Shown: positions 17,789 through 27,800 of the stretch, one piece after another
How positions within the stretch are numbered: the stretch's first letter is position 1
Layout: each line of letters begins with the position of its first letter
Assembly: GCA_013377005.1 (NCBI GenBank)
Contig: JACABE010000011.1
Coordinates: 35,549 to 99,548, forward strand
Reading direction: 5' to 3'
Length of the DNA: 64,000 nt
From: Bacteroidota bacterium
Lineage (GTDB): Bacteria > Bacteroidota > Bacteroidia > Bacteroidales > JACABE01
Position numbers and translations under genes: made by a program
Notes under the pieces: generated by a model
Database searches by the model: none
Told to the model about the DNA's origin: nothing
Seen by the model: the letters and a program-made list of their open reading frames with translations, nothing else

Positions 17789-18797
17789 TTTCAAATCAAA
17801 TCCATTAGTATCAATAATTACTGTTAATTATAATCATTCAACAGATACTATTGATATGATACATTCATTAAAAGAATGTACTTATAAGAACATTGAAATT
17901 ATTGTTGTTGATAATGATTCTCAGAATGATAACCCCTCCTGTATTTTAGAAAAATTCCCTGATATTAAGCTGGTATTATTAGATAATAATCTAGGATTTG
18001 CAGGAGGAAACAATGAAGGTTTCAGATATGCAACAGGAGAATATATATTGCTTTTAAATAATGATACAGAGGTAGATCCATATTTTTTGGAACCATTAGT
18101 TGAATTGTTGCAAAATGATAAGAAAATTGGAATGGTCTCTCCTAGATTATTATTTTACAATAGTCCCGAAAAGAAAACAATTCAATATGCAGGTGCCAGC
18201 AAAATTAATTTATTAACAGGCAGAGGTAAAAATCTTGGATGGGGTGAAACTGATAAGGGAAAATATAATTTTGTAAAAGAAACAGATTATGCACACGGTG
18301 CTGCTTTAATGCTTTCCCGTGAAGTTTTATCTGAAGTTGGATGTATGCCTGATGTCTTTTTTCTTTATTATGAAGAACATGACTGGTGTACAGCTATGCA
18401 AAAAAAAGGACTAAAAGCATTTTATGTAGGAACATCAAAAGTTTACCACAAAGAATCAGTATCTATCGGTAAAAACAGTCCGATAAAAACATATTATATG
18501 ACAAGAAACAGAATTGTTTTTTTAAGGCGAAATGCCAATTGGATTAATTTCTTATTTTCAATGCTGTTCTTTCTTTTTATTTCAGTACCTACAGGAATTT
18601 TTCGGTTTGTAAAAAATAAAGAATCTCATCTTATTAAGTACTTTATTTCTGCAATAGTATGGAATTTTACACATTTAAAAAGTTTAAAAGGATTTCCAAA
18701 ACTTAAGCAAATTGATAATGAATTACCAGAATTAACTGACACATATCATCATTTTGCATTTCATTCAAAATTTGTTAAATCAATAAATACAAAATAA
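17781..18797 (+). CDS. Family 2 glycosyltransferase (rhamnosyltransferase-like)
   Basis: The 338-aa protein is a GT-A fold enzyme: [11 protein letters not shown] at residues 10-20, VVDNDSQ about 54-60, [15 protein letters not shown] 77-91 and LLNNDTEVD 102-110, which holds the metal-binding D-x-D-like site. YYEEHDWC about 195-202 provides the putative catalytic base region. The C-terminal part has a membrane-associated hydrophobic helix (about 255-275). This matches GT2 rhamnosyl- and N-acetylglucosaminyl-type transferases that extend undecaprenyl-linked repeat units. It overlaps the 34-aa gene and is two bases ahead of the acyltransferase. Confidence 0.9.
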   Translation: MNNFKSNPLVSIITVNYNHSTDTIDMIHSLKECTYKNIEIIVVDNDSQNDNPSCILEKFPDIKLVLLDNNLGFAGGNNEGFRYATGEYILLLNNDTEVDPYFLEPLVELLQNDKKIGMVSPRLLFYNSPEKKTIQYAGASKINLLTGRGKNLGWGETDKGKYNFVKETDYAHGAALMLSREVLSEVGCMPDVFFLYYEEHDWCTAMQKKGLKAFYVGTSKVYHKESVSIGKNSPIKTYYMTRNRIVFLRRNANWINFLFSMLFFLFISVPTGIFRFVKNKESHLIKYFISAIVWNFTHLKSLKGFPKLKQIDNELPELTDTYHHFAFHSKFVKSINTK

Positions 18798-18799
18798 TT

Positions 18800-19411
18800 A
18801 TGAAAGAACTTCTGGAGCGGGAATTAAAAAAAATGATGAAAGAACGTCAATCCGATAAAAAATCAGTAAGTTTATTCATCTTTTTCTTTTTTAGATTATT
18901 AAACTTATCACTTAATCTTGCGTTAACCCGTTTTTATTTAATTAAATGTAATAAAGTTGGGAAAATGGTTTTTACAAAAGGTAAACCTCAGATTACTAAT
19001 AAAGGAACATTAATTATTGGAAGTTATAACAGTATATGGTCAAAAATAAGTAACACACGCCTCTCAGCTCATCCTGGTGGATACCTTGAAATAGGTAATC
19101 ATAATTATATTAATGGTGCTTTTATATCAGCATCAAGCAAGGTCGTTTTGGGCAATAATATTAAAATTGGGCCTCAAACTATGATAATGGACAGCGACTT
19201 CCATGATACTTCAGATCACAATAAAGAAGGTCTGTCTTCAGAAATTATTATTGAGGATAATGTATGGCTTGGAGCAAGAAGTACTGTACTGAAAGGGGTA
19301 CATATTGGAAAAGGAGCTGTAATTGCAATTGGAGCAGTTGTAACCAAAGATGTTCCTGCAAATGCAATTGTTGGAGGTATTCCTGCTAAAATAATTAAAA
19401 TGAAAAATTAA
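18800..19411 (+). CDS. Hexapeptide-repeat acyltransferase (LbH, maltose-O-acetyltransferase-like)
   Basis: The 203-aa protein has left-handed beta-helix hexads in the second half: [24 protein letters not shown], the catalytic-type loop MDSDFHD with a His, [38 protein letters not shown], and the terminal [10 protein letters not shown]. This is the acetyl-CoA-dependent sugar O-acetyltransferase signature. It probably acetylates a sugar of the repeat unit. It is tightly packed between the GT2 and asparagine-synthetase-like genes. Confidence 0.9.
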   Translation: MKELLERELKKMMKERQSDKKSVSLFIFFFFRLLNLSLNLALTRFYLIKCNKVGKMVFTKGKPQITNKGTLIIGSYNSIWSKISNTRLSAHPGGYLEIGNHNYINGAFISASSKVVLGNNIKIGPQTMIMDSDFHDTSDHNKEGLSSEIIIEDNVWLGARSTVLKGVHIGKGAVIAIGAVVTKDVPANAIVGGIPAKIIKMKN

Positions 19412-19431
19412 TCTTTTAAAATTTACAAACT

Positions 19432-21261
19432 ATGAACAGTTTTATTGGAAATTTTAGTAATGAAGTATTTGAATTTAAATCTTCGAAAGAATTTGAAAGT
19501 TACAAACAATTAAGTGCTAATTTTTTTGCAAAAGGTGATTTTACCGATTACAAAATAAATGAGAAATATATTATTTTGTTTGGTAATATTTATAATATTG
19601 CCAATGTAGCAAATGGAGAAGGAATTAATGCTAATTACTCAAATGCACAGATTTTTCTGGAATTATTTATGAAAAATCAATTTTTAATTAAAAAACTCGA
19701 TGGAGAGTTTACTGCAATTATTTTCTCAGAAAATGGATGCAATATTATTCGAGATCGCCATGGTGCATCCTTACAGGTATATTATTCAAATAAAGTTTTT
19801 TGTTCTAATATTTTTGATTTTAAAAAAGTAAAAGATTTCTCAATCGAATTGAATCAAAGTTCATTGGCTACTTATTTGGCATACGGTTATATTCCCTCTC
19901 CTCAAACTGCATTAAAAGGAGTATCAAAGTTAACTGCAGGATTTGCATTAAATTGGCAAAAAGGGAATACGAAAATATCACCTATGTATAGTTTTGAAGA
20001 ATTTAAAGCTGATATTAATCCGAATATTCGTTTAAAAGATGCTGCTGTTGAGTTTGAGCAACTGCATCAGAAAGCAATAAAAAGCAGGATAGAGGGAAAA
20101 AAGAGTATAGGTTTATTCTTAAGTGGAGGCTATGATTCAGGCGGAAATATTCATGCTTTACGTCAGATATATAGCGGAGAAGTATCTTCATTTTCTATTG
20201 GTTTTAAAAATAATCCTTGGTCAGAACTACCTTTAGCTCAAAAGCTTGCAGATGTGTATTCAACCAAACATAATGATTATGAAATAGACGGAAGTGAAAT
20301 TACTTTCCTTCCGGATATTGTTGCAGAAATAGGAGATCCATTTCAAGAAAGCGGATTAATGATTAATTATTTGGTTAATAAATTAGTTGCTAACGATAGA
20401 CCTGAAATAATATTAGGTGGAGATGGTAATGATCAACATTTTGGAGTAGCTATGCGTGAATTGGCAATGTTCTATAAAATTTCAGGTATGGGATTAATGC
20501 CAGCGCTTAGATTTACAACATCTGTATTGCAATCAAACATATTTGACAACGATAATTTTTTATTTAAGCTTCGTTTTCAGGGACATAAAATTTCACATAT
20601 CCTTGAAAATGATCGTTTTGGTTTTAATAATCAACAACAAAAAGTTTTATTAAAAAATTTCACACCATATAAAGCTCCTGCATCACCAATTCAATCTTGT
20701 TCTGATTTTGACCAATTATGTCTTATTAAACAATTTTACATTGACTTAGCCCAAATTGTAAATGAAGTTATTTTGTTTAAAGGATCTAAAATGGCTGCAC
20801 ATTTCGATAATCAGCTTTCTTTTCCTTATATGTCAACAGATATTTACAATTTTTTGAAAACAATTCCAAGAACAATTAAAACAAAAGGTGATCCTGATGC
20901 TATATCTAAGGGTAAAGGTGCTGCAAAATACCTGCATAAATATTACTTAAAACCACATCTTCCTTCTGAAATTACAGACAGAAAAAAACAAGGCGGTTTC
21001 GCTCCTTTACCTGTATTTTTCAATGATCCAGATCAAAGGGAGAAAATATTCAGCTATATTGTTGATTCAAAATTTGTAGCAGAATATGCAAATAAAAATA
21101 CAGTTAATAAAATACTTAATGATTATAGTACACAAGCAGATAAAGAACCTTATTGGTTCTGGAATCGGCAAACAAAAGCTACTCAGGTATGGAATTTACT
21201 TGTAATTTGTATTTGGTGGGATACTATGAAAAGTGAAAATAATAAAATTAATTTTTTATAA
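19432..21261 (+). CDS. Asparagine-synthetase-like protein lacking the glutaminase cysteine
   Basis: The 609-aa protein has AsnB architecture: an N-terminal Ntn-type domain (1-200) and a C-terminal ATP-pyrophosphatase domain with PP-loop SGGYDS (231-236) and GGDGND (329-334). The nucleophile Cys2 of class-II amidotransferases is replaced (start MNSFIG), so glutamine hydrolysis is not expected; it could use free ammonia or another amine or hydroxyl donor. AsnB-like proteins in polysaccharide clusters amidate uronic acids or transfer amino groups to sugars. The lasso-peptide cyclase family is a distant alternative, but no precursor peptide is seen here. It ends about 70 bases before the acyltransferase gene. 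Confidence 0.85.
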   Translation: MNSFIGNFSNEVFEFKSSKEFESYKQLSANFFAKGDFTDYKINEKYIILFGNIYNIANVANGEGINANYSNAQIFLELFMKNQFLIKKLDGEFTAIIFSENGCNIIRDRHGASLQVYYSNKVFCSNIFDFKKVKDFSIELNQSSLATYLAYGYIPSPQTALKGVSKLTAGFALNWQKGNTKISPMYSFEEFKADINPNIRLKDAAVEFEQLHQKAIKSRIEGKKSIGLFLSGGYDSGGNIHALRQIYSGEVSSFSIGFKNNPWSELPLAQKLADVYSTKHNDYEIDGSEITFLPDIVAEIGDPFQESGLMINYLVNKLVANDRPEIILGGDGNDQHFGVAMRELAMFYKISGMGLMPALRFTTSVLQSNIFDNDNFLFKLRFQGHKISHILENDRFGFNNQQQKVLLKNFTPYKAPASPIQSCSDFDQLCLIKQFYIDLAQIVNEVILFKGSKMAAHFDNQLSFPYMSTDIYNFLKTIPRTIKTKGDPDAISKGKGAAKYLHKYYLKPHLPSEITDRKKQGGFAPLPVFFNDPDQREKIFSYIVDSKFVAEYANKNTVNKILNDYSTQADKEPYWFWNRQTKATQVWNLLVICIWWDTMKSENNKINFL

Positions 21262-21332
21262 TACTCTTAATTAGTAAGCATTAACCTAAATCAAAAATTA
21301 ATTCATTATCTTACTTTTATTTTAACTCTAAA

Positions 21333-22520
21333 ATGAAAAGAAAATTTGGTACGTATCTTTCGTCAAAACTAATGCGTATTACAACTACAGGTAAGATTAT
21401 CCGGGAAATTGACGGTTTGCGTTTTCTCGCAATATTACCTGTTATTATACAACATATTAGTGAACGCTTATTTCGTTATAGTTATGCATCTCATAGTGGA
21501 TTTCAGGGAGATTACCATAAATTTATCAATACAGATATGTCTGCTTACTGGATTAGCCGAGGAACTGTGGGAGTATTTGTTTTCTTTGCGATCAGTGGAT
21601 TTGTATTATCTTTTCCCTTTGCCAAGCATTATTTATCGGATAAACCTGCTGTGAATCTTAAAAAATATTTCTGGCGAAGAGTTACAAGACTTGAACCACC
21701 TTATATTGTAATAATGACTTTATTGGCAATAGCTTTGATTGTAAAAGGAGACTTTACTTTTCTTCAAATGATACCACATTACATTGCCAGTATTTTTTAT
21801 CAGCATAATTTGTATTTTCAAGATTATAGCATTATTAATCCTGTTGCTTGGTCGCTTGAAATTGAAATTCAGTTTTATATATTAGCTCCTTTACTAGCAT
21901 ATTTAGTGTTTTCAATAAAACCAATTATTTTAAGAAGAGGCTTATTGATAGCTTACATTTTTGTGTTTATTACACTTCAAAGTATATTCAACTGGCATAT
22001 TGGTCTGATGAAAATGACAATTTTTGGTCAATTGCCCCATTTTCTCGTAGGATTTTTAATTGCTGATATCTTTTTAACTGAATGGGAAAAAGAAATTAAG
22101 AAATCTTACCTATGGGACTTGATAGGTATTATTGCACTAATCCTCTTAATGTACACATGGACAACAGAATATTGGAAAAATCTGGTATTTGCATTGTCTC
22201 TTTTTACTGTTCTATTTAGTGTGTTTAAAGGAAATATTTTGAATGCTTTTTTTACCAATACATGGATAATGGTAACTGGAGGAATGTGTTATTCAATCTA
22301 TCTTATCCATCTCCCAATAGTTGAATTTCTTACACGATTAATAAAACCAGTTTATTTGGGTAGTAATTATATTGCAAATTTAGGTGTGTATGTCTTAATA
22401 ATTGCTCCAGTAATTATGACATTTTCAATAATTTACTATCTGATTATTGAAAAACCATGTATGGATAAAGACTGGCCACAAAAATTAAAAGCCTATTTTA
22501 AAAGAACATTTTCTTTTTAA
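21333..22520 (+). CDS. Acyltransferase 3 family membrane protein (OafA-like)
   Basis: The 395-aa protein carries the acyltransferase-3 signature: REIDGLRFLAILPVI (residues about 24-38), with the Arg of the family motif, followed by GTVGVFVFFAISGFVLSFPF and WRRVTRLEPPYI, with about ten membrane helices through the rest. SLEIEIQFYILAPLL and SIYLIHLPIVE are typical. These enzymes move acetyl or other acyl groups to exported sugars. The Arg-and-His catalytic pattern of the first motif is only partly visible. It is convergent with the next gene, with only four bases between them. Confidence 0.88.
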   Translation: MKRKFGTYLSSKLMRITTTGKIIREIDGLRFLAILPVIIQHISERLFRYSYASHSGFQGDYHKFINTDMSAYWISRGTVGVFVFFAISGFVLSFPFAKHYLSDKPAVNLKKYFWRRVTRLEPPYIVIMTLLAIALIVKGDFTFLQMIPHYIASIFYQHNLYFQDYSIINPVAWSLEIEIQFYILAPLLAYLVFSIKPIILRRGLLIAYIFVFITLQSIFNWHIGLMKMTIFGQLPHFLVGFLIADIFLTEWEKEIKKSYLWDLIGIIALILLMYTWTTEYWKNLVFALSLFTVLFSVFKGNILNAFFTNTWIMVTGGMCYSIYLIHLPIVEFLTRLIKPVYLGSNYIANLGVYVLIIAPVIMTFSIIYYLIIEKPCMDKDWPQKLKAYFKRTFSF

Positions 22521-22524
22521 ATGA

Positions 22525-23706
22525 TTATTTTTCTTTATTGATTGTTCCGTGTTCAGTATGAATAAATGTTTTATTGGCTCCTTTCATCGAAATAAGTGCT
22601 TTAAACATTAACCATATTCCTTTGGGTAAGTAAAGAACTGCATTGAATGTTCGAATATTATACATTTTCCAAGGGATTGAAATAAGTAAAGTTAGGCAAA
22701 TAGTGGCAAACAGGCCACACCAAATGACAGTATAAATACTATGGTCAAAAATAATTGAAAGCATAAAAATTAATGACATAGCACCTAATAGTAATACTCT
22801 GGGAAGGAAAATGTGTTGAAAGGAACGATTGAAATAATCAACATTTCCTTTTGTAAATAGTTGTATAAAAGCTGATCCAAAAGATTTTTTCAGATAAATA
22901 AACTGAGCTGCAAGCCAGCGTTTTCGTTGATTTGAAAAATTATCAAAAGATTGAACTTTTTCATCGTAAACATAGGCATCTTCAATAAAGTCAACTTTTA
23001 ACTCTCTTTGGGTCATATATAATTCAAGTTCTTTATCAAAACCACCAATTGCTTCAATTCCTGCCATAATCGTTTTAAAAGGTTTGTATTCAAATGCCAT
23101 ACCAGAACCTATTAAAGAGGAACTTAATCCAAGTGCTCTATTCCCTCTTCTGAATAAATGGTTGTTAATTTCTTCGCTTACAGCATCGAGGATTGCAACT
23201 GATGTATTCATGTTTTTTGCAACTCTATGTCCCTGAACTCCAAAGAAACCATGACACAAACCATTATTCAGTTTACGAACAAAACCTGTTTCCATAATAT
23301 TGTCAGCATCAAGAATTAAAGCATAATCATAATTTTCAGGCAAAATTTCAAAGGCTTTATTTAATGATTTAGATTTAGTGCTTTTTTCAAAATCTACTTC
23401 AATTACAGTTATTGGCATAGCTTTTAATTTTAAAATAGTCTCAGGCTTCAGCTTATCTGCTATAACAATAACATCATATAAGTTTTTAGGATAATCCTGA
23501 TTGCAGGCATCTTCAGCAACTTCAAGTATTACTTTATCTTCTTTGTAAGCTGGAATAAAAATAGCAAAACTATGTTTAATTAAACTTTCTTCTATTACCT
23601 GCTTTCTTCTAAAAAGTCCGGCAATAGCTAAAAATAAAAGATATATTATTCCAATACCAAGATACGCAATAAGTATCACCTGAAGTAAATTAAGAATAGT
23701 TCCCAT
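22525..23706 (-). CDS. Processive-type family 2 glycosyltransferase
   Basis: The 393-aa protein has an N-terminal membrane helix (8-30). The GT-A domain contains IFIPAYKED (48-56), LDADN (about 130-134, the metal-binding D-x-D), and QRKRW (about 254-258, the QxxRW acceptor motif of synthase-type GT2 enzymes such as cellulose or hyaluronan synthases). Three C-terminal membrane helices form the usual channel-like end. It is the only gene on the minus strand in the polysaccharide locus, so it is separately transcribed. It may make or extend a homopolymer or the backbone unit. Confidence 0.9.
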   Translation of the reverse strand: MGTILNLLQVILIAYLGIGIIYLLFLAIAGLFRRKQVIEESLIKHSFAIFIPAYKEDKVILEVAEDACNQDYPKNLYDVIVIADKLKPETILKLKAMPITVIEVDFEKSTKSKSLNKAFEILPENYDYALILDADNIMETGFVRKLNNGLCHGFFGVQGHRVAKNMNTSVAILDAVSEEINNHLFRRGNRALGLSSSLIGSGMAFEYKPFKTIMAGIEAIGGFDKELELYMTQRELKVDFIEDAYVYDEKVQSFDNFSNQRKRWLAAQFIYLKKSFGSAFIQLFTKGNVDYFNRSFQHIFLPRVLLLGAMSLIFMLSIIFDHSIYTVIWCGLFATICLTLLISIPWKMYNIRTFNAVLYLPKGIWLMFKALISMKGANKTFIHTEHGTINKEK

Positions 23707-24048
23707 AAGATTGTAATTCAGAATTAATGATAAATTAGTTAATTATTATTTCAAATATTTCCAGTCTTTTAATACCAGCTTGTATAGCAAAAGTATAATA
23801 AATTTATCAGAGAAAATATGTTTTCGTAAAATATAATGAAGAATTTGGATATTGTTTCGATTAAACATAAAAACTGTTTTAAATGTTTGATGAATTTGGG
23901 AAATATTTTTAAGAATTTTATATTTTGTATTAATTGTTTATTATCTTTGTTCTGCATCTGTAAATAAAAGCTTATTTTTTTTTTTTTGAAAAGTATTATT
24001 AATTAAATGAAATCAATCTATTTTAAATCAGGTTTGTAAAATTCTAAT
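23707..24048. promoter_or_regulatory. Divergent intergenic region with promoter-like elements
   Basis: A 342-base AT-rich gap between divergent genes. On the plus strand TATCTTTG (23942-23949) is an exact TAnnTTTG -7 element for the YdcF-like gene, though the nearest TTG (23925-23927) is closer than usual. On the minus strand TACTTTTG (23795-23788) could serve the glycosyltransferase. A 62-codon minus-strand frame here looks like chance. Confidence 0.42.
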
Positions 24049-24741
24049 ATGCATTTAAAATCCTATTTAAAACTTTATAAAAAGAAAGAATGTAGAAGAC
24101 CTACAGTAATAGGGTGGTTTATCTTATTGATATTTATCGTATTTATATTCTCATTTTTAGGACATAATGCATATTCTTTTTTAGCTATCACAAATCCCGT
24201 AGTTTCTAAAATAATAGTTATTGAAGGGCATATACCTGATTATGCAATAGATAGTGCTAAAGTTATTATCGCCAAGAATAAGGATTCTTTAATATTTACT
24301 TCAGGAGTTCCAATGATTCAAGGAAGTTACCTATGCGGATATAAAAACTATGCTGAATTAACTGCAGCGTCCCTTATTTCTGTTGGCATTGATTCATCAA
24401 GTATAATTATAGTTCCTTGTAATCCAAAACAAAAAGACAGAACCTACGAAACTGCTTTAGCATTAAATCGCAGATTCCAGATGATGAATCTTACCGAAGA
24501 ATACTTTAATATTCTGACTTCAGTTACTCATGCAAGGCGAACACGGCTTTTTTTTCAACTTGTTTTTGGTGAAAAGTGGAAGATAGGGATAATATCTATC
24601 ACTGCAACAAATTATGATACAAAAAAATGGTGGACATCCAGCTTTGGTTTAAGAGCTGTAATTTATGAAGGAATAGCATTGATGTATGCAAAATTCTTTT
24701 TTTACACTAAAAATACTGATGACAATGCGAATAGGAATTGA
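24049..24741 (+). CDS. YdcF/ElyC-like DUF218 membrane-anchored protein
   Basis: The 230-aa protein has an N-terminal cytoplasmic segment, a single membrane helix at about residues 21-42 and a periplasmic DUF218-like domain: IIVIEGHIPDYAIDSA, SLIFTSGVPMIQGSY, KDRTYETALALNRRF and VTHARRTRLFF. DUF218 proteins (SanA, ElyC, YdcF) affect envelope polysaccharide steps; biochemical activity is not settled. The usual LVLGG loop is changed here to VIEGH. The end overlaps the start of the next glycosyltransferase gene. Confidence 0.68.
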   Translation: MHLKSYLKLYKKKECRRPTVIGWFILLIFIVFIFSFLGHNAYSFLAITNPVVSKIIVIEGHIPDYAIDSAKVIIAKNKDSLIFTSGVPMIQGSYLCGYKNYAELTAASLISVGIDSSSIIIVPCNPKQKDRTYETALALNRRFQMMNLTEEYFNILTSVTHARRTRLFFQLVFGEKWKIGIISITATNYDTKKWWTSSFGLRAVIYEGIALMYAKFFFYTKNTDDNANRN

Positions 24742-25873
24742 AGCTCAACGAATTTTTCGTCCAAATAAACATGGGATGGAAATTGTGATTTTAGAAATAA
24801 TTAAACAAATTCAACAAATTGATATTGAAAATGAGTATTTTATTTATGTTAGAAAAGATAAAGATGTTTGTTTAAAATCAACAAGAAATTTTACAATACG
24901 TGAAATTGAAGGGCAATCATTTGCCTGGTGGGAGCAAATAAGTCTGCCAAAAGCAGCAAAAAAAGATAAATGCCAAATTCTTCATTGTACTAGTAACACA
25001 GCGCCCTTATTCACAAATATTCCTATTATATTAACACTACATGATATTATATATCTTGAAAAAACATATTTTGCAATTGCATCAGGAAAAGGAAGTTTTT
25101 ATCAGCGATATGGAAATTTATACAGGAAATTTATTGTTCCAAGAATTATCAACAAATGTAAGAAGATAGTAACTGTATCTTATTCTGAAAAAAAAATCAT
25201 TGAAAATCATTTTAAGCATAATAATTTGAATTTAGAAGTGATTTACAATGCTGTAGATAAACGCTTTGAACACAAAGAAAACGTGGGCGAATTACTAAAA
25301 CAATTGAATATTGTTAAGCCATTTGTTTTATTTCATGGTAATACCGACCCTAAAAAGAATACTGAAACCGTTATTAAAGCCATTTCACTTTTTAAACAAA
25401 AATATTTTTTTGATATTGAGTTTGTTATTACTGATTTAAAAATTGAATATCTACAAAAACTAGCAAAAGAAATAAATAGTACTGAAATTCTTACTCAAAT
25501 TAATCCTATTGGGTATATTTCAACTAAAAAAATGCCATTATTATATTCATCATGTAAATTGTTTTTATATCCATCTCTTAGAGAAAGTTTTGGATTGCCT
25601 ATTTTAGAAGCCATGTCATGCGGTGCACCTGTAATTACATCAAATACATACTGCATGCCGGAAATAGCAGGTGGTGCAGCATTCTTAACTAATCCAAAAG
25701 ACCCTGAACAATTAGCCAATGCTATAGCTGAAATATTAAAAAATAATTCATTACGAAATGAATTGATAGAAAAAGGCAATAAAAACATATTGCGTTTTTC
25801 ATGGGAAAAAGCAGCAATAGAAACACTAAGAATATATAACAATATTTTAGCTAATTATTTGAATAATGCATAA
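24719..25873 (+). CDS. Family 4 glycosyltransferase (GT-B fold)
   Basis: The GT-B enzyme is about 384 aa. The C-terminal domain carries the GT4 pattern: LFHGNTDPKKN (about 212-222), LLYSSCKLFLYPSLRESFGLPILEAMSCGAPVITS with the E-x7-E motif, and LPEIAGG-like MPEIAGGAAF. The open frame extends 33 bases upstream, but the family N-terminus MRIGIEAQR places the start at 24719 (MTMRIG) or 24725, overlapping the YdcF-like gene by about 20 bases. It probably transfers a hexose to the lipid-linked repeat unit. It is separated from the next gene by 82 bases with its own -7-like element. Confidence 0.88.
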   Translation: MTMRIGIEAQRIFRPNKHGMEIVILEIIKQIQQIDIENEYFIYVRKDKDVCLKSTRNFTIREIEGQSFAWWEQISLPKAAKKDKCQILHCTSNTAPLFTNIPIILTLHDIIYLEKTYFAIASGKGSFYQRYGNLYRKFIVPRIINKCKKIVTVSYSEKKIIENHFKHNNLNLEVIYNAVDKRFEHKENVGELLKQLNIVKPFVLFHGNTDPKKNTETVIKAISLFKQKYFFDIEFVITDLKIEYLQKLAKEINSTEILTQINPIGYISTKKMPLLYSSCKLFLYPSLRESFGLPILEAMSCGAPVITSNTYCMPEIAGGAAFLTNPKDPEQLANAIAEILKNNSLRNELIEKGNKNILRFSWEKAAIETLRIYNNILANYLNNA

Positions 25874-25892
25874 TTTAACATAAAAAATATTG

Positions 25893-25900
25893 TACTTTTG
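25893..25900 (+). promoter_or_regulatory. -7-like element TACTTTTG ahead of the second GT-B gene
   Basis: An exact TAnnTTTG match 56 bases before the ATG at 25956. No convincing TTG at the -33 position. It may be an internal promoter of the locus. Confidence 0.35.
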
Positions 25901-25955
25901 AAGAAATAATCTGAGTAAAGGAAATTGCATAACACTTAATTAAAACAATATATAA

Positions 25956-27149
25956 ATGCAAGGAAAAAATATCGTTATTACTGGCATACAACCATGGGAT
26001 ATTGAAATTGGTAGTAATTGCAAAAATATTGCACTGGAGTTCTCAAAAAAAAACCGAGTACTATATATAAATGCTCCACTGGATAGAAATACGCTAAAAT
26101 CAAAAAAAACCGACGTTAGTATTTTAAAACGATTGAAAATGCTTAGAGGTGAGATATCTTGCTATGAAAAGGTGAATGAAAATCTTACAGTTTTTTATCC
26201 AAACGTAATACTTGAATCTATTCAAAAAGCACCTCTGCTTTCAATCTTCAGATGGCTTAATAAGATTAATAATAAAAGATTTGCTACTGAAATTAATAGG
26301 GCAATTAAAGAGAATGATTTTCATGACTTTTTGCATTTTAATGATAGTGATATGTTTAGAAGCTTTTTCATGAAAGAATTGCTTAATCCTGTAATTAGTA
26401 TTTATTATATTCGCGACAATCTTATTAAAAATCCTTACTGGAAAAAATATGGACAGTTTCTAGAACCCGAATTAATTGCAAAATCAGATGTGGTAGTTAC
26501 AAATTCTCTTTATTATGCTGATTATGCAAATAAATTTACTAAAAATGCATATATGGTAGGGCAGGGATGTGATATTTCAATTTATGATGAAGATAAAAAC
26601 CATATTGAGATTGCAACAGAGCTAAAATCATTAAAAAATCCCATTATTGGTTATATAGGGTTTTTAACTTCAAGAAGGCTGGATATTGATTTGGTTCGTT
26701 TGATTGCTCAAAAGCGTCCTGATTGGACTATTGTTTTAGTTGGACCCGAAGATGCTAATTTTATTTCATCTGATTTGCATCAATTCGAGAATATTGTTTT
26801 TCTGGGTTCAAAAGCTGCGGAAGAACTACCTTCTTATACTAAGGGTTTTGATGTATGTATCAATCCTCAAATTTTAAATGATGCTACTATAGGAAATTAC
26901 CCTCGCAAAATAGATGAATACCTTGCAATGGGAAAACCAACCGTTGCAACATGGACAAAGGCAATGGAATATTTTACAGATCATGTTTATCTTGCAAAAA
27001 GCCCTGAAGATTATATTGTTTTAATTGATAAAGCATTAAAAGAAAATAATGAAGATAAAAATAACTCAAGAAAAAAAATTGCAGCAGAACATACATGGGA
27101 AAACAATGTAGATGCAATTTATAATGCAATTTTAAAAATCAATCAATAA
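25956..27149 (+). CDS. Glycosyltransferase family 1/4-like protein
   Basis: The 397-aa protein is a GT-B-type glycosyltransferase: the N-terminal domain begins [11 protein letters not shown] (5-15), and the C-terminal nucleotide-sugar domain has [18 protein letters not shown] (about 228-245), [35 protein letters not shown] and [15 protein letters not shown] (about 325-339), matching the E-x7-E region of GT4 with changes. It resembles transferases annotated as UDP-galactopyranose or teichuronic-type in Bacteroidota. Donor and acceptor are not predictable. It is followed after 11 bases by the hexapeptide transferase. Confidence 0.83.
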   Translation: MQGKNIVITGIQPWDIEIGSNCKNIALEFSKKNRVLYINAPLDRNTLKSKKTDVSILKRLKMLRGEISCYEKVNENLTVFYPNVILESIQKAPLLSIFRWLNKINNKRFATEINRAIKENDFHDFLHFNDSDMFRSFFMKELLNPVISIYYIRDNLIKNPYWKKYGQFLEPELIAKSDVVVTNSLYYADYANKFTKNAYMVGQGCDISIYDEDKNHIEIATELKSLKNPIIGYIGFLTSRRLDIDLVRLIAQKRPDWTIVLVGPEDANFISSDLHQFENIVFLGSKAAEELPSYTKGFDVCINPQILNDATIGNYPRKIDEYLAMGKPTVATWTKAMEYFTDHVYLAKSPEDYIVLIDKALKENNEDKNNSRKKIAAEHTWENNVDAIYNAILKINQ

Positions 27150-27160
27150 AACAGAATTTT

Positions 27161-27775
27161 ATGGGATTAATAGATCATATTAAATCTGATCCAAAGTGGA
27201 AAAAAAGAATTCTTTGGCTCATAGCTTCTCCTTACCGGGCAAGACCACGTTGGTATATTCGTTGGTTTGTTAATAAATTTTATCATAAACGTGGGAAACA
27301 TTCCCTTATCAGATGGAGTGCCAGAGTTGATGTTTTTTTCTTTAAACGTTTCGACTTAGGCAAGTTTTCTACCATTGAAGATTATTGTGTAATTAATAAT
27401 GGTGCTGGGGATGTAATCATAGGAGATAATTGCAGAGTCGGAATAGGAAGTGTTGTGTTAGGACCAGTTAGCATGGGAAATGGCTCAGGAATGGGGCAGC
27501 ATGTTTTTATAGGAGGTTTTAATCATGGATATAAAGACGGTTCAAAAAACTCTAAACACCAATCACTCGATGTAAGAGGTGTTATTATTGAAGAGGAAGC
27601 GCATATAGGTGCAAATTCTGTTGTATTAGCTGGTGTAACTATCGGGAAAAGAAGTCAGATAGGAGCAGGGAGTGTTGTTACAAAGAATGTTCCTCCATTT
27701 TGTATTGCTGCAGGAAACCCCTGCAAGGTGATAAAACAATACAACTCTACTAGCGGAGAATGGGATAGAGTTTAA
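27161..27775 (+). CDS. Hexapeptide-repeat acyltransferase (second copy type)
   Basis: The 204-aa protein has beta-helix hexads beginning at about residue 65 ([36 protein letters not shown]), a His-bearing loop [11 protein letters not shown] (about 124-134), then [51 protein letters not shown]. This is the LbH O-acetyltransferase pattern seen in WbbJ-like enzymes. The basic N-terminal segment ([22 protein letters not shown]) may associate with the membrane. It is unlike the other hexapeptide enzyme in the locus and so probably acetylates a different position. Confidence 0.89.
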   Translation: MGLIDHIKSDPKWKKRILWLIASPYRARPRWYIRWFVNKFYHKRGKHSLIRWSARVDVFFFKRFDLGKFSTIEDYCVINNGAGDVIIGDNCRVGIGSVVLGPVSMGNGSGMGQHVFIGGFNHGYKDGSKNSKHQSLDVRGVIIEEEAHIGANSVVLAGVTIGKRSQIGAGSVVTKNVPPFCIAAGNPCKVIKQYNSTSGEWDRV

Positions 27776-27800
27776 TTTAAATCAAATAAAATATTATGAT

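Noticed and set aside
19432..21261. Lasso-peptide cyclase
   Set aside because: The SGGYDS domain would fit, but there is no precursor or leader peptidase gene, and the context is a polysaccharide locus.
23769..23957. 62-codon minus-strand gene
   Set aside because: Biased toward Phe, Leu and Ile as expected from AT-rich chance sequence; it overlaps the likely promoter region and has no recognisable motif.
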